Shown here: positions 52,051 through 61,385 of the stretch, one piece after another | Layout of the letters: every line of letters starts with the position of its first letter | How positions within the stretch are numbered: the first letter of the stretch is position 1 | From: Hyaloperonospora brassicae | Lineage: Eukaryota > Oomycota > Peronosporomycetes > Peronosporales > Peronosporaceae | Reading direction: 5' to 3' | NCBI GenBank assembly: GCA_947650285.1 | Contig: CANTFL010001078.1 | Coordinates: 1 to 64,000 of the forward strand | Length of the DNA: 64,000 nucleotides | Program-made: the position numbers and the translations under genes | The notes under the pieces: model-generated | What the model saw: only the letters and a program-made list of their open reading frames with translations | Databases searched by the model: none | What the model was told of the DNA's origin: nothing

Positions 52051-53808
52051 TTAACCTTCGACTGTAATGAGCACCTGCAGCTCTTCCGAACGGCCTCGAC
52101 TGCTCATCTGGAGTTCACGCATTACCTCGCAGGTGATGGCCGCTAACACAAAGATGCCAATCACAATCAAAACAGCCACTTCTCCCAGCGACCACGGGAC
52201 AGCGCCGTCCATGCCATGGATCTCCAAGTCAGGCTGCGTCCCACTCGATGCTCCTTTGTCTCCATTAACGTCCATCTCGGCGACTTCGTGCTCCCATCCG
52301 TCGAGGCACTTGGTCGTTAACAGATGCACCAGCCACTTGGCTGCTGGACATCCAACGCGATGGGACCCGTTCGTTGACGAAGACATGATGTAACTTTGGT
52401 TGCAAGAGTCCCAATCGTTAATGTCTGGGAACGTCCATGCAGGGAACCCAATGATAGGCATCTCCTCTTCGACAACAGCTTTGTACACTCGTTCCACGAG
52501 AGCTCGAAACAGTGGCAGCTCATCCGTTGCATCGGCCTGACCACTTGCTCGCCACTTGTTCTCCGTCAGCAAAATCTCCATCGACGGGTCCTTCTCATGC
52601 AGCCACTTAATGGTATGGAAGTAGTCCGCCACGTGAGCCTCTCGCCCCGAGCACTTGGAGCTCTTTGTCAGAGACACACACGCCGCACTACTCGCTCGTG
52701 TCTCGTTGCGTCCTCCTCGATCAATACCACGTCCTTGTTGCATGGCGAACCAATTGAGCATCCAGAGATCGTACGAGCCTTTCACCAGCGCAGCTTCAGC
52801 GGCACTAAACTGTGGCAATTGAGCCCCTCGGCGTTTGTGCATCCTTTCCGAGTAGTCTCCGGTGAGCAGTGGCGTCACGAACCAGTCGACAGTCCACGGA
52901 ATCGTACGCTCGGCCACGTCAAGAGCACTCGATGCATCATCATGTACCGAGTCCCTCACTTCAACATGGACCATCATCCCAATGCGAGCAGCAGCCGCAA
53001 CAACACTACCACCACCAGCAGCAGCACCAGCTGTAGCAGCACTTGCGTCGCTTCGCTGGAGCTCACGAAACAAAGCCACAGCTTTTGCATGTGCGAGAAG
53101 CACATGATGCACAGCCTTTGCTTCCAATGCACTTGTTCCGTCGACTGCACCGGCGTCGCCATAGTCTCTTGTAATGAACGTCAGTGGCTCGTTGAATGTC
53201 GCCCAGAACTTGACCTTTTGGCCAAATGCTCGGAACACGACCTCAGCAAAGTCGCCAAAGTGCGTCACAATGAACGGATCCAACCAGCACAGCATCGACT
53301 CGGCACTGCCGTTTGCAGCTCTACTTGTTGGCCTCTCCAGTGCTGCTGCTGGCAGACGCGAGTCAAAGAGCGTCACCAGTGGCTCCAGTCCCTGTGCGAG
53401 CAGCGCGTCGAGCTGTGCGCTGTAGAGCGCCAGTCCCGCAGCGTTGTGCTCCATCCGTTGCGTCGCTGCGTTGTAGTGCATCACATGTGCCCACGAGAGA
53501 GCGACGTGGACGGACGAGAGCTTCGAGTCGGTCACCTGCTGAACGTCCCGACGGTACTTTCGACTCGCAGTGGCAGTAGAGACGTTGGGACGTGGCAATG
53601 GCTCGAGCAAACGAGAGCTGTCGATGGCATTGGCGGTCTGGAGACGCGATCGGTTGACATTGGGGAACGGGTCGTCGATTGTGGCACTGAAGCGGAAGTG
53701 ACTGGGGAAGCAGCGCACTGTTCTGGGGCTCGACGCGACACGAGAGGGGGTGGAGGACGTGTGGGGGAGATCGAGAAGAGCGGCTCCGAAGAGGACCAGC
53801 CGCAGCAT
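52051..53808 (-). CDS. Membrane-anchored glycoside hydrolase family 1 protein
   Basis: The 585-residue intronless protein starts at 53808 with a signal peptide (MLRLVLFGAALLDLPHTSS). GH1 landmarks follow: VHVALSWAHVM, AGLALYSAQLDALLAQGLEPLVTLF, FGDFAEVVFRAFGQKVKFW, the acid/base motif TFNEPL and the nucleophile segment ILLTENKW, where the usual ITENG has Lys after Asn. A Gly/Ala-rich insert (about residues 250-270) enlarges one loop. The C-terminus has a single membrane segment (VAVLIVIGIFVLAAITCEV) and a short cytosolic tail, so the enzyme should face outside, tied to the plasma membrane or secretory membranes. The standard N-terminal substrate-binding GxxTSSYQxEG is not recognisable, so activity may be altered. 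Likely a beta-glucosidase relative; substrate unknown. Confidence 0.82.
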   Translation of the reverse strand: MLRLVLFGAALLDLPHTSSTPSRVASSPRTVRCFPSHFRFSATIDDPFPNVNRSRLQTANAIDSSRLLEPLPRPNVSTATASRKYRRDVQQVTDSKLSSVHVALSWAHVMHYNAATQRMEHNAAGLALYSAQLDALLAQGLEPLVTLFDSRLPAAALERPTSRAANGSAESMLCWLDPFIVTHFGDFAEVVFRAFGQKVKFWATFNEPLTFITRDYGDAGAVDGTSALEAKAVHHVLLAHAKAVALFRELQRSDASAATAGAAAGGGSVVAAAARIGMMVHVEVRDSVHDDASSALDVAERTIPWTVDWFVTPLLTGDYSERMHKRRGAQLPQFSAAEAALVKGSYDLWMLNWFAMQQGRGIDRGGRNETRASSAACVSLTKSSKCSGREAHVADYFHTIKWLHEKDPSMEILLTENKWRASGQADATDELPLFRALVERVYKAVVEEEMPIIGFPAWTFPDINDWDSCNQSYIMSSSTNGSHRVGCPAAKWLVHLLTTKCLDGWEHEVAEMDVNGDKGASSGTQPDLEIHGMDGAVPWSLGEVAVLIVIGIFVLAAITCEVMRELQMSSRGRSEELQVLITVEG

Positions 53809-54286
53809 TGACGTGGAGGTGTTGTGTTTGTGGGGGGGGGGTCTCCGAAGAGGGTCGACGAGTGATTGAAGAATGTGCCTGTGACGGTGGGGGAATCGAG
53901 AGATAGCGCTGTAAGGGGCGGGCGGGCGGGGCAAACGTCCGGTGCAAAGGGAGTCGTTGGGCTTACGGCGTTTCGAGTTGAGACGGTATTCCTCTTGGGA
54001 ACGAGACGGATCAGATGTCGCGTGCGTTTGTAGCAACGGAATGTGCACGTCGAGCGCCAAATGGGTTTCCACTCGTCTTTTTCTCGGGAGGTGACTTGGC
54101 CCACTGGAGACCACTGAATTGGTCATAGCCCATGTCGTGCAGTACTTCCAGTCTCGCTGAATGTCAAGTGCGTGGTTGCATATTCTCTTGCGACGTGATA
54201 CGTCTACGTGTTGGAGCGCATCGCATCGGCGGCACTTTGTGGGGGGGGGAGAACGGAACGACAGGTTGACGAGCGATGTGCGGATG
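53809..54286. other. Upstream region of the GH1 gene
   Basis: Holds G-runs at about 53833-53841 and 54241-54249 on the plus strand. The open frame upstream of the GH1 start lacks features and is taken as leader or promoter. Confidence 0.4.
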
Positions 54287-54912
54287 CTACAGGTCGTGTG
54301 AAGCTGCGGCCACGCGCTCGGAGCTCTTCTGCCCTCACGCAGAGACAGCGACGTATTGTTTTGACGCTTTGCTTTGCCAGGAACAGGCGAAGAATAGCAC
54401 TCACGAGCTGCGGGCTCTCAATATGCTCAGAAACGGCTTCTTCTCCATGCACTACTCCACGTTGCAACTCCTTCTCCACGTCCTGCCACAAGCCGCTAAA
54501 CGTGTACAAGTGACATCCACTGCTGCTTGCGATCAAGTGCAGTCGTGCTGCGCCGTCCCCCGATCCATTCAAAGCTCTTACAACATGACTCGTCCACGAG
54601 ACTCGACTCTTGAGGACGAATCATTACAGCACCACGAGGAGCCATTCGTTTCCTCGCGCCCGGTTGGCAATCCAACAACTCGACAAATGTGCTCACGTAG
54701 TCATAGCGACCTGTTTGCCTCTGTGCTTTTCGTCGAGCGAAGCTCAAGTGAATGGACGGACGCCTACCAGCAGACCGTATCCATCCATCATCCATCATCT
54801 CCACTGGGTTTGTACGCTCTGTGCGACTAGCAGTGTGCGGCGCCACGATGGGTACAGCCACTGTACCCATCGCGGCGTCTGCTCTCAACTTCAACGTCGT
54901 CACGGTCGCCAT
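54287..54912 (-). CDS. Hypothetical protein, three-exon model
   Basis: Tentative model: 54912-54697, 54608-54405, 54328-54287 (153 residues). The donors GTGAGC and GTGAGT and both acceptors (ending CAAG and GGCAG) keep frame, and the last exon closes cleanly (KSSERVAAASHDL, stop). The middle exon has an ordinary globular look: RLHLIASSSGCHLYTFSGLWQDVEKELQR then HGEEAVSEHIESPQL. I do not recognise the family. The gene would be divergent from the FYVE-SYLF gene, with only 93 bp between starts. The first exon is the least certain part; an ATG at 54945 is also in frame. Confidence 0.38.
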
Positions 54913-55005
54913 CGGTCGGCGAAAGCAGGGGATAATATCGACCAATCAGAGACCACAAAATGCATGGCTACATCTTTTGTCACGTGCAGACAATCGAGCG
55001 ACGCG

Positions 55006-56446
55006 ATGGAGACTCAGGTCGGGACGCCGCAGCCGCTGGCCGTCACCGTGCGCTGGATCCCCGACGCAGAGGTGAGTCTGTGCTGCAACTGCGAGCTCTT
55101 GTTCGACTGGATGCACCGCAAACACCACTGTCGGTACGTACGTTTGTTTTCTGCCTATCGTTCGCTCGAAGGTTCGGTCGGTCTCTCTACCAATGACTGC
55201 CATTGACAAGTCGGATGGCTACATTTGTACAGCTATTGCGGCAACGTGTTCTGCGACCGGTGCACGCTCCAGCGCAGTCTGATTCCAGAGCATCAGATAC
55301 TGTCTGGATCCGAGTGCAAGTACCTCGCAGTGAACGCGCATAACCCACAGCGCGTATGCGACAAGTGCTACGCGCGCCTCGAGCCACAACAGGAGGAGCT
55401 ACGTGCGTTGCTTTTGATTGCTTTTTGAGGATTCTTTGCTGGTGCTTGGGAACCGGTTTGTCTTGTACTGATACGAATGAGTGGGGCTGTGGGCTGTGTG
55501 TGCTGCAAATAGGTATCACGATGAGCCACGCTGTGCAAGCGACGGAAGTAAAGGTGGCTACCTCGCAACGACTTGTGAGTAGTCCGTACTCCTACACGTT
55601 GAAGGAGGAGATTGTCAAGGCCACGTACAGCCTCAAGAACTTTACGTCTTCAGGAAGTGTCAAGAACCAGTCGATACCGCTACCGTTGCTGACCCACGCC
55701 AAGGGCATTGCGGTACGCAGATAGCTACGCTTTGACGATCGAGTTTGTTTGTTAAGCAAAGGCTCTGTGCTGTTTTCCGCTATTGTGTGTCACATGCTGC
55801 AGTTCCTGACCGTGATCAAGATGGGCTTTGTGTTTACGGGGCGTATGGGAACGGGGCTCGTAGCAGCGAGGCTGGCGGATGGGAGATGGTCAGCGCCATC
55901 CGCTATCGCCACGGCTGGGGTCGGATGGGGCGCACAAATAGGAGGAGAGATTACGGATTTTGTCATCATTCTCAACACACAGCGTGCCGTCGAAGCTTTT
56001 TGTGCATCAGGCCAAGTGAATCTTGGCGCTGAGCTGGGCGTTTCTGCAGGACCAGTTGGTCGCGTAGCTTCTGGAGTGCTGGAAGCAAGCAGCGCGATGG
56101 ACGTGGCACCGTGCTACTCGTACTCGTACTCCAAGGGTCTTTTCGCGGGCATCTCGCTCGAAGGCTCGGTCATCCTTGCAAGACCAGATATCAACCGTTC
56201 ATTCTACGGCAAGGCCGTCTCAGTTGCTGATCTGCTTGGAGGTGTTGAGTCACCACCTGTGGCTGCTGCGCCACTGTATGATGCCATCCGGGGAGCGACC
56301 GAAAGGTTCGTTACTGTACAAGTCATCCATTGGGTACAATCTCGCGACGTTGGATGCACTCTTCTGACAACTTGTGCCGTGATTCTGATAGCAGTCCAGC
56401 AAATGCAGGTACTCGCGTCGTGCTCAGCTCACCGATTCTAGACTAG
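55006..56446 (+). CDS. FYVE-SYLF (Ysc84-like) domain protein
   Basis: Spliced model: 55006-55133, 55233-55402, 55513-55712, 55803-56305, 56392-56446 (351 residues), all GT-AG and in phase. A FYVE finger occupies about residues 17-85: WIPDAEVSLCCNC, HRKHHCRYCGNVFCDRC (split by intron 1) and RVCDKC. The SYLF domain spans about 135-320: LLTHAKGIAFLTVIKMGFVFTG, GTGLVAARLADGRWSAPSA, GWGAQIGGEITDFVIILN, and SYSYSKGLFAGISLEGSVI. SYLF domains bind phosphoinositides and actin, FYVE domains bind phosphatidylinositol 3-phosphate, so the protein probably joins endosomes to actin. This fusion recurs in oomycetes and plants. The end of the last exon is short (AGTRVVLSSPILD). Confidence 0.9.
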
Positions 56447-56802
56447 CACAAGTTGCAGCAGAAAGCAGCCAGCCCCACCTCCTTACATTATCGTCGCGCC
56501 ATCAGCTCCTGTAGACAGCGCACTATTTACAACACGCATGTCAAGTTACAAGCGTGGCGTGCTCGCCAAGGGTTGCATAAGGGCGAACCTGGTGCATCAG
56601 ACTTTCGGTGCAGAACTAGTTTACCACACAATACCGCCTCCGGCGTCGACGCTTGATTCAGCATTGTTAAATTACTCGTACCGTTCACTCGCGATAACAG
56701 GTGTGGCCAAGCGAGCACTACACCTGCTAAAGAAACTCGGCTTCTGCCACTGCTCGTGTCCTGACCTACAAAGCCGTAGCAACGGCGATTGCCAACTCGT
56801 TT
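56447..56802. other. Convergent intergenic region
   Basis: Between the 3' ends of the FYVE-SYLF gene (+) and MED7 (-). No gene or repeat is supported. Confidence 0.5.
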
Positions 56803-57836
56803 TCAGCTCATCGCAGCCTCAAGCGCTGAGAAAAACTGTTCCTGCATCTGACGTGCCTCGCGAGCTTTCTGTTCATCACATGTCATACGTCGTGTTAGCC
56901 AATATCCATCATTGGCCTCGCGTGATGAACGCGACACCTGACCTGTGCTTGTTCTTGTTGCGCAGGCGTGAGCGTCACTGCGCTGACGGCCTCGCTCGCA
57001 TGCGCTCCATCGTCTCCCTTGTCCATATCTGCTACCCCGTCGACATTCTCCATCTCAACATCATCACCAGCGCCAGCAGTGGAAGCTCCTTCTGCAGCTG
57101 CTAGGTCGTCCGTCGTCTCGTGCAGCTCAGCGTGCACGCGCTCCACTGCTCGTCTCGACTCGTCGATCGTGCGACGGATATCGCGCGCAGCGTCCCGACG
57201 CTCTTGTACTTGTGTCTCGAGCATCTGGATCACAGTTTCGCGCGCCTGGTGTGGTCGGAAAGCGTTGATGAGGTTGTGCATGTTGAGAAACAAGAGCTCC
57301 ACTTCGTCCAGCTTCTCACTAGGCAGCAGCAACGAGTAGGTGAGCAGCGACCCGTCAACGTATATAGAACAACCACAACAAGTCGACCCTCCGGACACTC
57401 TGTACGTACTTGAACAGGACCGGTTTCTTGATCAGAATGTCCACGAGCTCGACAAAGTTGGCGAGCAGCGAGCGGTTGATCCTATTTGACACACGCCCGT
57501 CAAAAATGCCACACGCGTCCCATGTACCGACACATGGCATCCATTCACTCATTCACAGTACTTTTTCATCTGCATCTTGTAGTCCACCGAAGCAGCAGCG
57601 CCGCTGTCGTCGCTCTCGGACGCGTACAGCTTTTTGCCCGGCTGGAGCAGGTCGGGCACCACGTCGTGCGTGCTGTACGGGGACCCAAACATGTGGTACG
57701 TGGGGCTCATGGGCGCAGGCGGCGCAGGGCCACTCTCCTCTCCATCTGCGTACAGCACAAAGAACTTTGGCGGCGCGGGGAACTCTGAGACGATCTCGGG
57801 CGCGTCTTCCTCCGGTTGTTCCTGCCGCTCGTCCAT
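56803..57836 (-). CDS. MED7: Mediator complex subunit 7
   Basis: Spliced model: 57836-57562, 57481-57410, 57318-56943, 56868-56803 (262 residues), all GT-AG and in phase. The N-terminus has FPAPPKFFVLYADGEE and a proline run (GPAPPAPMSPTYHMFG), as in MED7. After splicing come KINRSLLANFVELVDILIKKP, EKLDEVELLFLNMHNLINAFRPHQARE (the most diagnostic segment) and a long helix QMLETQVQERRDAARDIRR. MED7 pairs with MED21 in the middle module of Mediator and helps RNA polymerase II start. The C-terminal part is acidic (DVEMENVDGVADMDKGDD) and ends in a helix KAREARQMQEQFFSALEAAMS from the last exon. It shares its promoter region with the divergent Mpv17-family gene. Confidence 0.93.
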
Positions 57837-57978
57837 GTTCGTGGCAGCAAACGTCAAAAAGATCGGATTGGGCCACTGACCGTCTCGTGTCCAAAGCACT
57901 CGCGATGTCGTCGAGATTGTCAATTATGTAACTTGTCAAAGTCGTCCTCCCAACCGATCGAGTCGACTCTTGCAAACT

Positions 57979-58090
57979 CGTCGAAAACGACTAACTCTGT
58001 CGAAAACCGATCACATCTGTCGAAAACGATCCCCTCTGTCGAAAACCGATCACATATGTCCAATCCGATCAGCGCTGTCAAAACCGTCGG
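57979..58090. repeat. 18-21 nt tandem repeats in a bidirectional promoter
   Basis: Five to six degenerate units of the type CTGTCGAAAACCGATCACAT follow one another, with later units more diverged (TGTCCAATCCGATCAGCG, CTGTCAAAACCGTCGGCT). They fill the middle of the 361 bp between the MED7 and Mpv17-family starts. Confidence 0.8.
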
Positions 58091-58197
58091 CTACGTCGCC
58101 GCCGCTGGTTTTTGACAAGATACTTTTGCACCCCTTGAAGCTGTCCGTCGTACCTCTTTATATTGACAAACCTCTCTCTCGCTCGCTCTCGTCCTCC

Positions 58198-58860
58198 ATG
58201 TTGTCCGTGCTGCGGTCCCCGACGCGGCCATTGCTCCTCCGCACAACGCCGCACGTGCCCCAACGCCGCGCGTCGTCCCTCGTCCGCCGCACGTGGGACT
58301 CGTACACGCACTTACTCGAGACGCGGCCGCTCCGCACCAAAGTCGTCACGGGGGGTGTGATCATGGGGCTGGGCGACGTGCTGTGTCAAAGTCTGGTCAA
58401 CCACTTGAGCGACCACCAGCGCAAGTTTGACGCCAAGCGCGCGGCCATCTTCACCGTCTTGGGCGGGGGCCTGATCTCGCCCATGCTGCACGTGTGGTAC
58501 AAACTGTTGGGCGCGCTGCTGCCGGGCGTTGCGCCGCTGACGATCGCTAAGCGACTGGCGCTCGACCAATTGGGCTTTGCGCCGACGTTTCTGCCCGTGT
58601 TTTTGTCGCTCGTGATGGCGCTCGAAGGACAGGCGGAGCTCATTCCCGACAAGTTACGCGCGGACTGGTGGCCCGTGACCAAAGCCAATTGGGGCGTGTG
58701 GGTCCCGGCGCAGTTTATCAACTTTCGCTTCGTGCCGAGTTCGATGCAGGTGCTCTTCTCGAATGTCGTGGGACTGCTCTGGAACGCGTACTTGTCGTAC
58801 GTCAGCCACTCGGGCGTGCCCAAGAAGAAGGACGAGATGCTCGAGGACGAGGAGACGTGA
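58198..58860 (+). CDS. Mpv17/PMP22-family membrane protein
   Basis: The 220-residue intronless protein starts at 58198 with an Arg-rich leader (MLSVLRSPTRPLLLRTTPHVPQRRAS) that suits mitochondrial targeting. Family landmarks follow: WDSYTHLLETRPLRTKVVTGG, MGLGDVLCQ, FDAKRAAIFTVLGGGLISPMLHVWYK, ALDQLGFAP, and the C-terminal signature WPVTKANWGVWVPAQFINFRFVP. Four membrane segments are expected. Family members lie in inner mitochondrial or peroxisomal membranes; yeast Sym1 and human MPV17 help with stress and mitochondrial DNA upkeep. The tail is charged (KKKDEMLEDEET). The open frame continues upstream through the promoter repeats and is not coding there. Confidence 0.92.
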   Translation: MLSVLRSPTRPLLLRTTPHVPQRRASSLVRRTWDSYTHLLETRPLRTKVVTGGVIMGLGDVLCQSLVNHLSDHQRKFDAKRAAIFTVLGGGLISPMLHVWYKLLGALLPGVAPLTIAKRLALDQLGFAPTFLPVFLSLVMALEGQAELIPDKLRADWWPVTKANWGVWVPAQFINFRFVPSSMQVLFSNVVGLLWNAYLSYVSHSGVPKKKDEMLEDEET

Positions 58861-60269
58861 TACACGTGGAGGACGGAGGGTCCTGAGCTGTAGATGCCAG
58901 TGAGCAGCTCTTTTCAGGTGGAGAGGACGTATTGTAGTAGACGTGGGGCTGGTCTGGTGCACGCTGTCGATAGCTCGTGCTGGTGTGGTGCTACAGCCGT
59001 TCTCTGTTGTGGTTTGATGCTGCTAAAGAGTGCTGACATGCAAGAATGAGGAGTTGCTCGACACACTTTTCTGTGCGTAGTGTAGAGTTTCGACTATGAG
59101 CGGCGCTGAACAGGTGAGCAAGTCATCCGTTGCAAACGCTTTGACGTCTTCGTGTGGCCAGGCTCTTGCTGTTCTGGTGGACGAATGCCGGGCAAGGAGA
59201 CGGCTGCTGGAGGTGACTCAACTACCGGTCGCTCTCGTGGAGGAGTGCATTTGCCACACCCGCAAATTGCTGACGAAGTTCAAGTCGTGTGACGACCCGA
59301 CAGGACACAGCAAGCGATTGTCGCATGCTGCGTCCCGTGTGCAGCTTCTCATGTGACCTGCTGGCATCGCTTCTCCATTGACGCGTCTTCTGGCAATCCA
59401 CGTATCTGGTGCGTATTGCGTACAGCAACAGGGACAACGCGTGTCACGCATTGCATGCTTCCCTGTATTGGGTCATCTAGAAGGCATCGCACGGTCGGAC
59501 TAAAGTGGGCTTACTTTGGCTGGTGTCCAGTGCCATTCGTGCTTCGACTCGGCATTCGCTAACGACGTATCCGCACCCTGCCAGCAGAAATGCAGTTTTT
59601 GATGTTGCTGTTGTGCGAGCAAACATCCAGCAGTGCCTCATTACACCAAGCTCACGCAGGTTGAGCTCAATCTGCCACGGCATTGCTCATTGCACTGGGG
59701 AGTGTATCGCACCACGATCGAAGAAGCGACATCATTCCTGCCATCGCTTGCTGCGCCGTTGTCGACTGGTCTACGATCTCGTCGCTCAGCATATCCGTGC
59801 TTCTCCAAGCAGCGGGCAAACAGCGGACGTCCACAGCAACAAGAACGGTCTCTACACAGACTCTCTGCCGTGGTCTTGATGTACCTGCCCCGCAGTCAAT
59901 CAACCTGGCGGACCTGTTGCAGTGCATCTGGCGATCGCACACAGACGCAAGTCAAACGATAACACCGCAGACGTTCAACTCAGCTTCAACGTCAGATTAC
60001 TCCAGTCGCCACGGCATAATGACCTGATCCTCACTACACCAAAGCATGCGCATCCCGTAAGACAACGTTGAAAGCCGCGAGTGAGTGTGCCAGAAAACGG
60101 ATCGAGTGGCACACAGGTCGTCCGAGAAGTAACCAGAGTCCATCGCTGATTGTATGCACCACCTATTGCGGCCTGACTCCTGACGATACGCAGGTACTGT
60201 GTCCTGCGTTGCTGATGGTAGAAGGATCGGGACCGATGGACGATGGGCTGATCGTCGTGGCGCACTTAC
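58861..60269. other. Region downstream of the Mpv17 gene; 3' end of TADA1 probably inside
   Basis: No firm gene beyond the small frame at 59096-59356. The minus-strand TADA1 gene must continue into this region, since its last resolved exon (down to 60270) ends with a good donor. Minus-strand stretches such as 59667-59880 (LSDEIVDQSTTAQQAMAG) could be further exons but could not be joined in phase. Confidence 0.4.
59096..59356 (+). CDS. Small hypothetical open frame
   Basis: An 86-codon frame (MSGAEQVSKSSVANAL...) with a helical, Cys- and Leu-rich look: ALAVLVDECRARRRLLEV, LPVALVEECICHTRKLLTKFK. It has no recognised motif, and no clear initiator was found. It could be a small gene, part of a spliced gene, or chance. 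A donor-like GTGAGC follows the sixth codon. Confidence 0.3.
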   Translation: MSGAEQVSKSSVANALTSSCGQALAVLVDECRARRRLLEVTQLPVALVEECICHTRKLLTKFKSCDDPTGHSKRLSHAASRVQLLM

Positions 60270-61151
60270 CAAGTCCCATCAGTAGTTGTGCTGACTGGCG
60301 GTCTGAGCTGTCGTGTCCGTGCACGCTATCCCGATCCAAGTGCACAAGTTTCGTACGCGCTGGAGAGACACACACACACACACAATCAGCAAATCCCAGC
60401 CAACTACTTCCTCCGAAGCAAAGCCTCACGGAAAACAGCCACAGCACACTTACCGGCTTCCTCCGCGCTTCCACGGCCAGCGTCCATACTTCTGTATGAT
60501 CTTTTACGTCCGAGCGATGCCGCTCGATTTTGCTGCCCACAGTCTCCACGTACCGCATCAAAACCACTGCAACCTGACAGCTCTCTCGTTCCTTCGAGCG
60601 CAGTAAACAACTTACGTACCGTGTCGACCGCCTCCGTCCTTCGTCGTCTGCACTGGTAGCACTGATCCGTCCCTCCTGGTCGAATCAGCGCCTTCGTCAG
60701 CCACATTGGACAGCTTTGCTGCTGCTTCTCCAATGCATCCATCGCTCTTTCGCGTGCCCAATGCTAACGGCAGCTGCGCAGTCCTCGATAGCTCGACGTC
60801 GCCTGCCTCCTGATACGCCGTGCTCAGGAGCGCCAGTACAAACTTGTTGTGTAGGTCTGCAAACAGTACGAGCAGTCACACTGCTGCTCCTGCATTACAG
60901 ATAGCGCCTACTGCAGTAGTAGCAATAAAAGACGACCCGTACGCGAAGACACACATACGTTTATCAGGTCCCAAGAGCTCCTCAGCCACTGCGTGGAACT
61001 CGTCCAGTGAGAGCTTCGCCACGAGGTAGCGCTGGAACGACCGCCAGTACTGTTTCCAAGCACTGCGGTGGCGACGCTGCAGGCGGTGGAACAGCTGCAA
61101 CTTGAGCTCGAGCACGTTCGGCCGCGACGGTCTCTGCTGCGCTTCGGTCAT
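60270..61151 (-). CDS. TADA1/Hfi1-like SAGA subunit (3' end unresolved)
   Basis: Resolved exons: 61151-60959, 60856-60616, 60566-60454, 60359-60270; all donors and acceptors are GT-AG and phases agree. The start MTEAQQRPSRPNV leads into LELKLQLFHRLQRRH, WKQYWRSFQRYLVAKLSLDEFHAVAEELLGPDK and, across intron 1, HLHNKFVLALLSTAYQEAG. This matches the N-terminal TADA1/Hfi1 pattern (QYW, K[IL]S-x-EF, LL, HN-x-F-LA-L). TADA1 is a structural subunit of the SAGA histone-acetylating co-activator and contains a histone-fold partner domain. The middle is basic and disordered (SLGRKRSYR). The C-terminal exons beyond 60270 were not found. Several in-frame ATGs lie upstream inside a tandem repeat, so the start may be earlier. 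Confidence 0.68.
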
Positions 61152-61233
61152 GGGTTCAGTCAGCGTCATGGGTACAGATAGCGTCATGGGTACCGATAGC
61201 GTCATGGGTACCGATAGCGTTATGGGTACAGTC
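61147..61233. repeat. 18-nt tandem repeat carrying in-frame ATGs at the TADA1 5' end
   Basis: Nearly five units of GTCATGGGTACCGATAGC (plus strand). Read on the minus strand, each unit encodes about LSVPMT, in frame with the TADA1-like gene, so the array offers a ladder of possible start codons. Confidence 0.85.
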
Positions 61234-61348
61234 TTTGTGTCGTGTGTGTGTGACGTGCGTGGATTCGTGTACATGTGGTGTGTACAAACGACAAGGGGGC
61301 GGTCATCAGTGGTGTGGTGTGGTGTGGCAGTGATTCTCAGGTGGACCA

Positions 61349-61360
61349 CCTCATTTCAGT
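61349..61360 (+). promoter_or_regulatory. Oomycete initiator of the KYG-motif gene
   Basis: CCTCATTTCAGT fits the initiator core and lies 37 bp before the ATG at 61386. Confidence 0.55.
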
Positions 61361-61385
61361 AGACGTCGGTCATAACTCGTGTGCA

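Noticed and set aside
57970..58197. N-terminal extension of the Mpv17-family protein through the promoter repeats
   Set aside because: The frame stays open, but the repeat is promoter-like and the start at 58198 gives the expected targeting leader and family length.
59480..60250. C-terminal exons of the TADA1-like gene
   Set aside because: Several minus-strand frames were tried; none joined in phase while matching the known TADA1 C-terminal pattern, so none is annotated.
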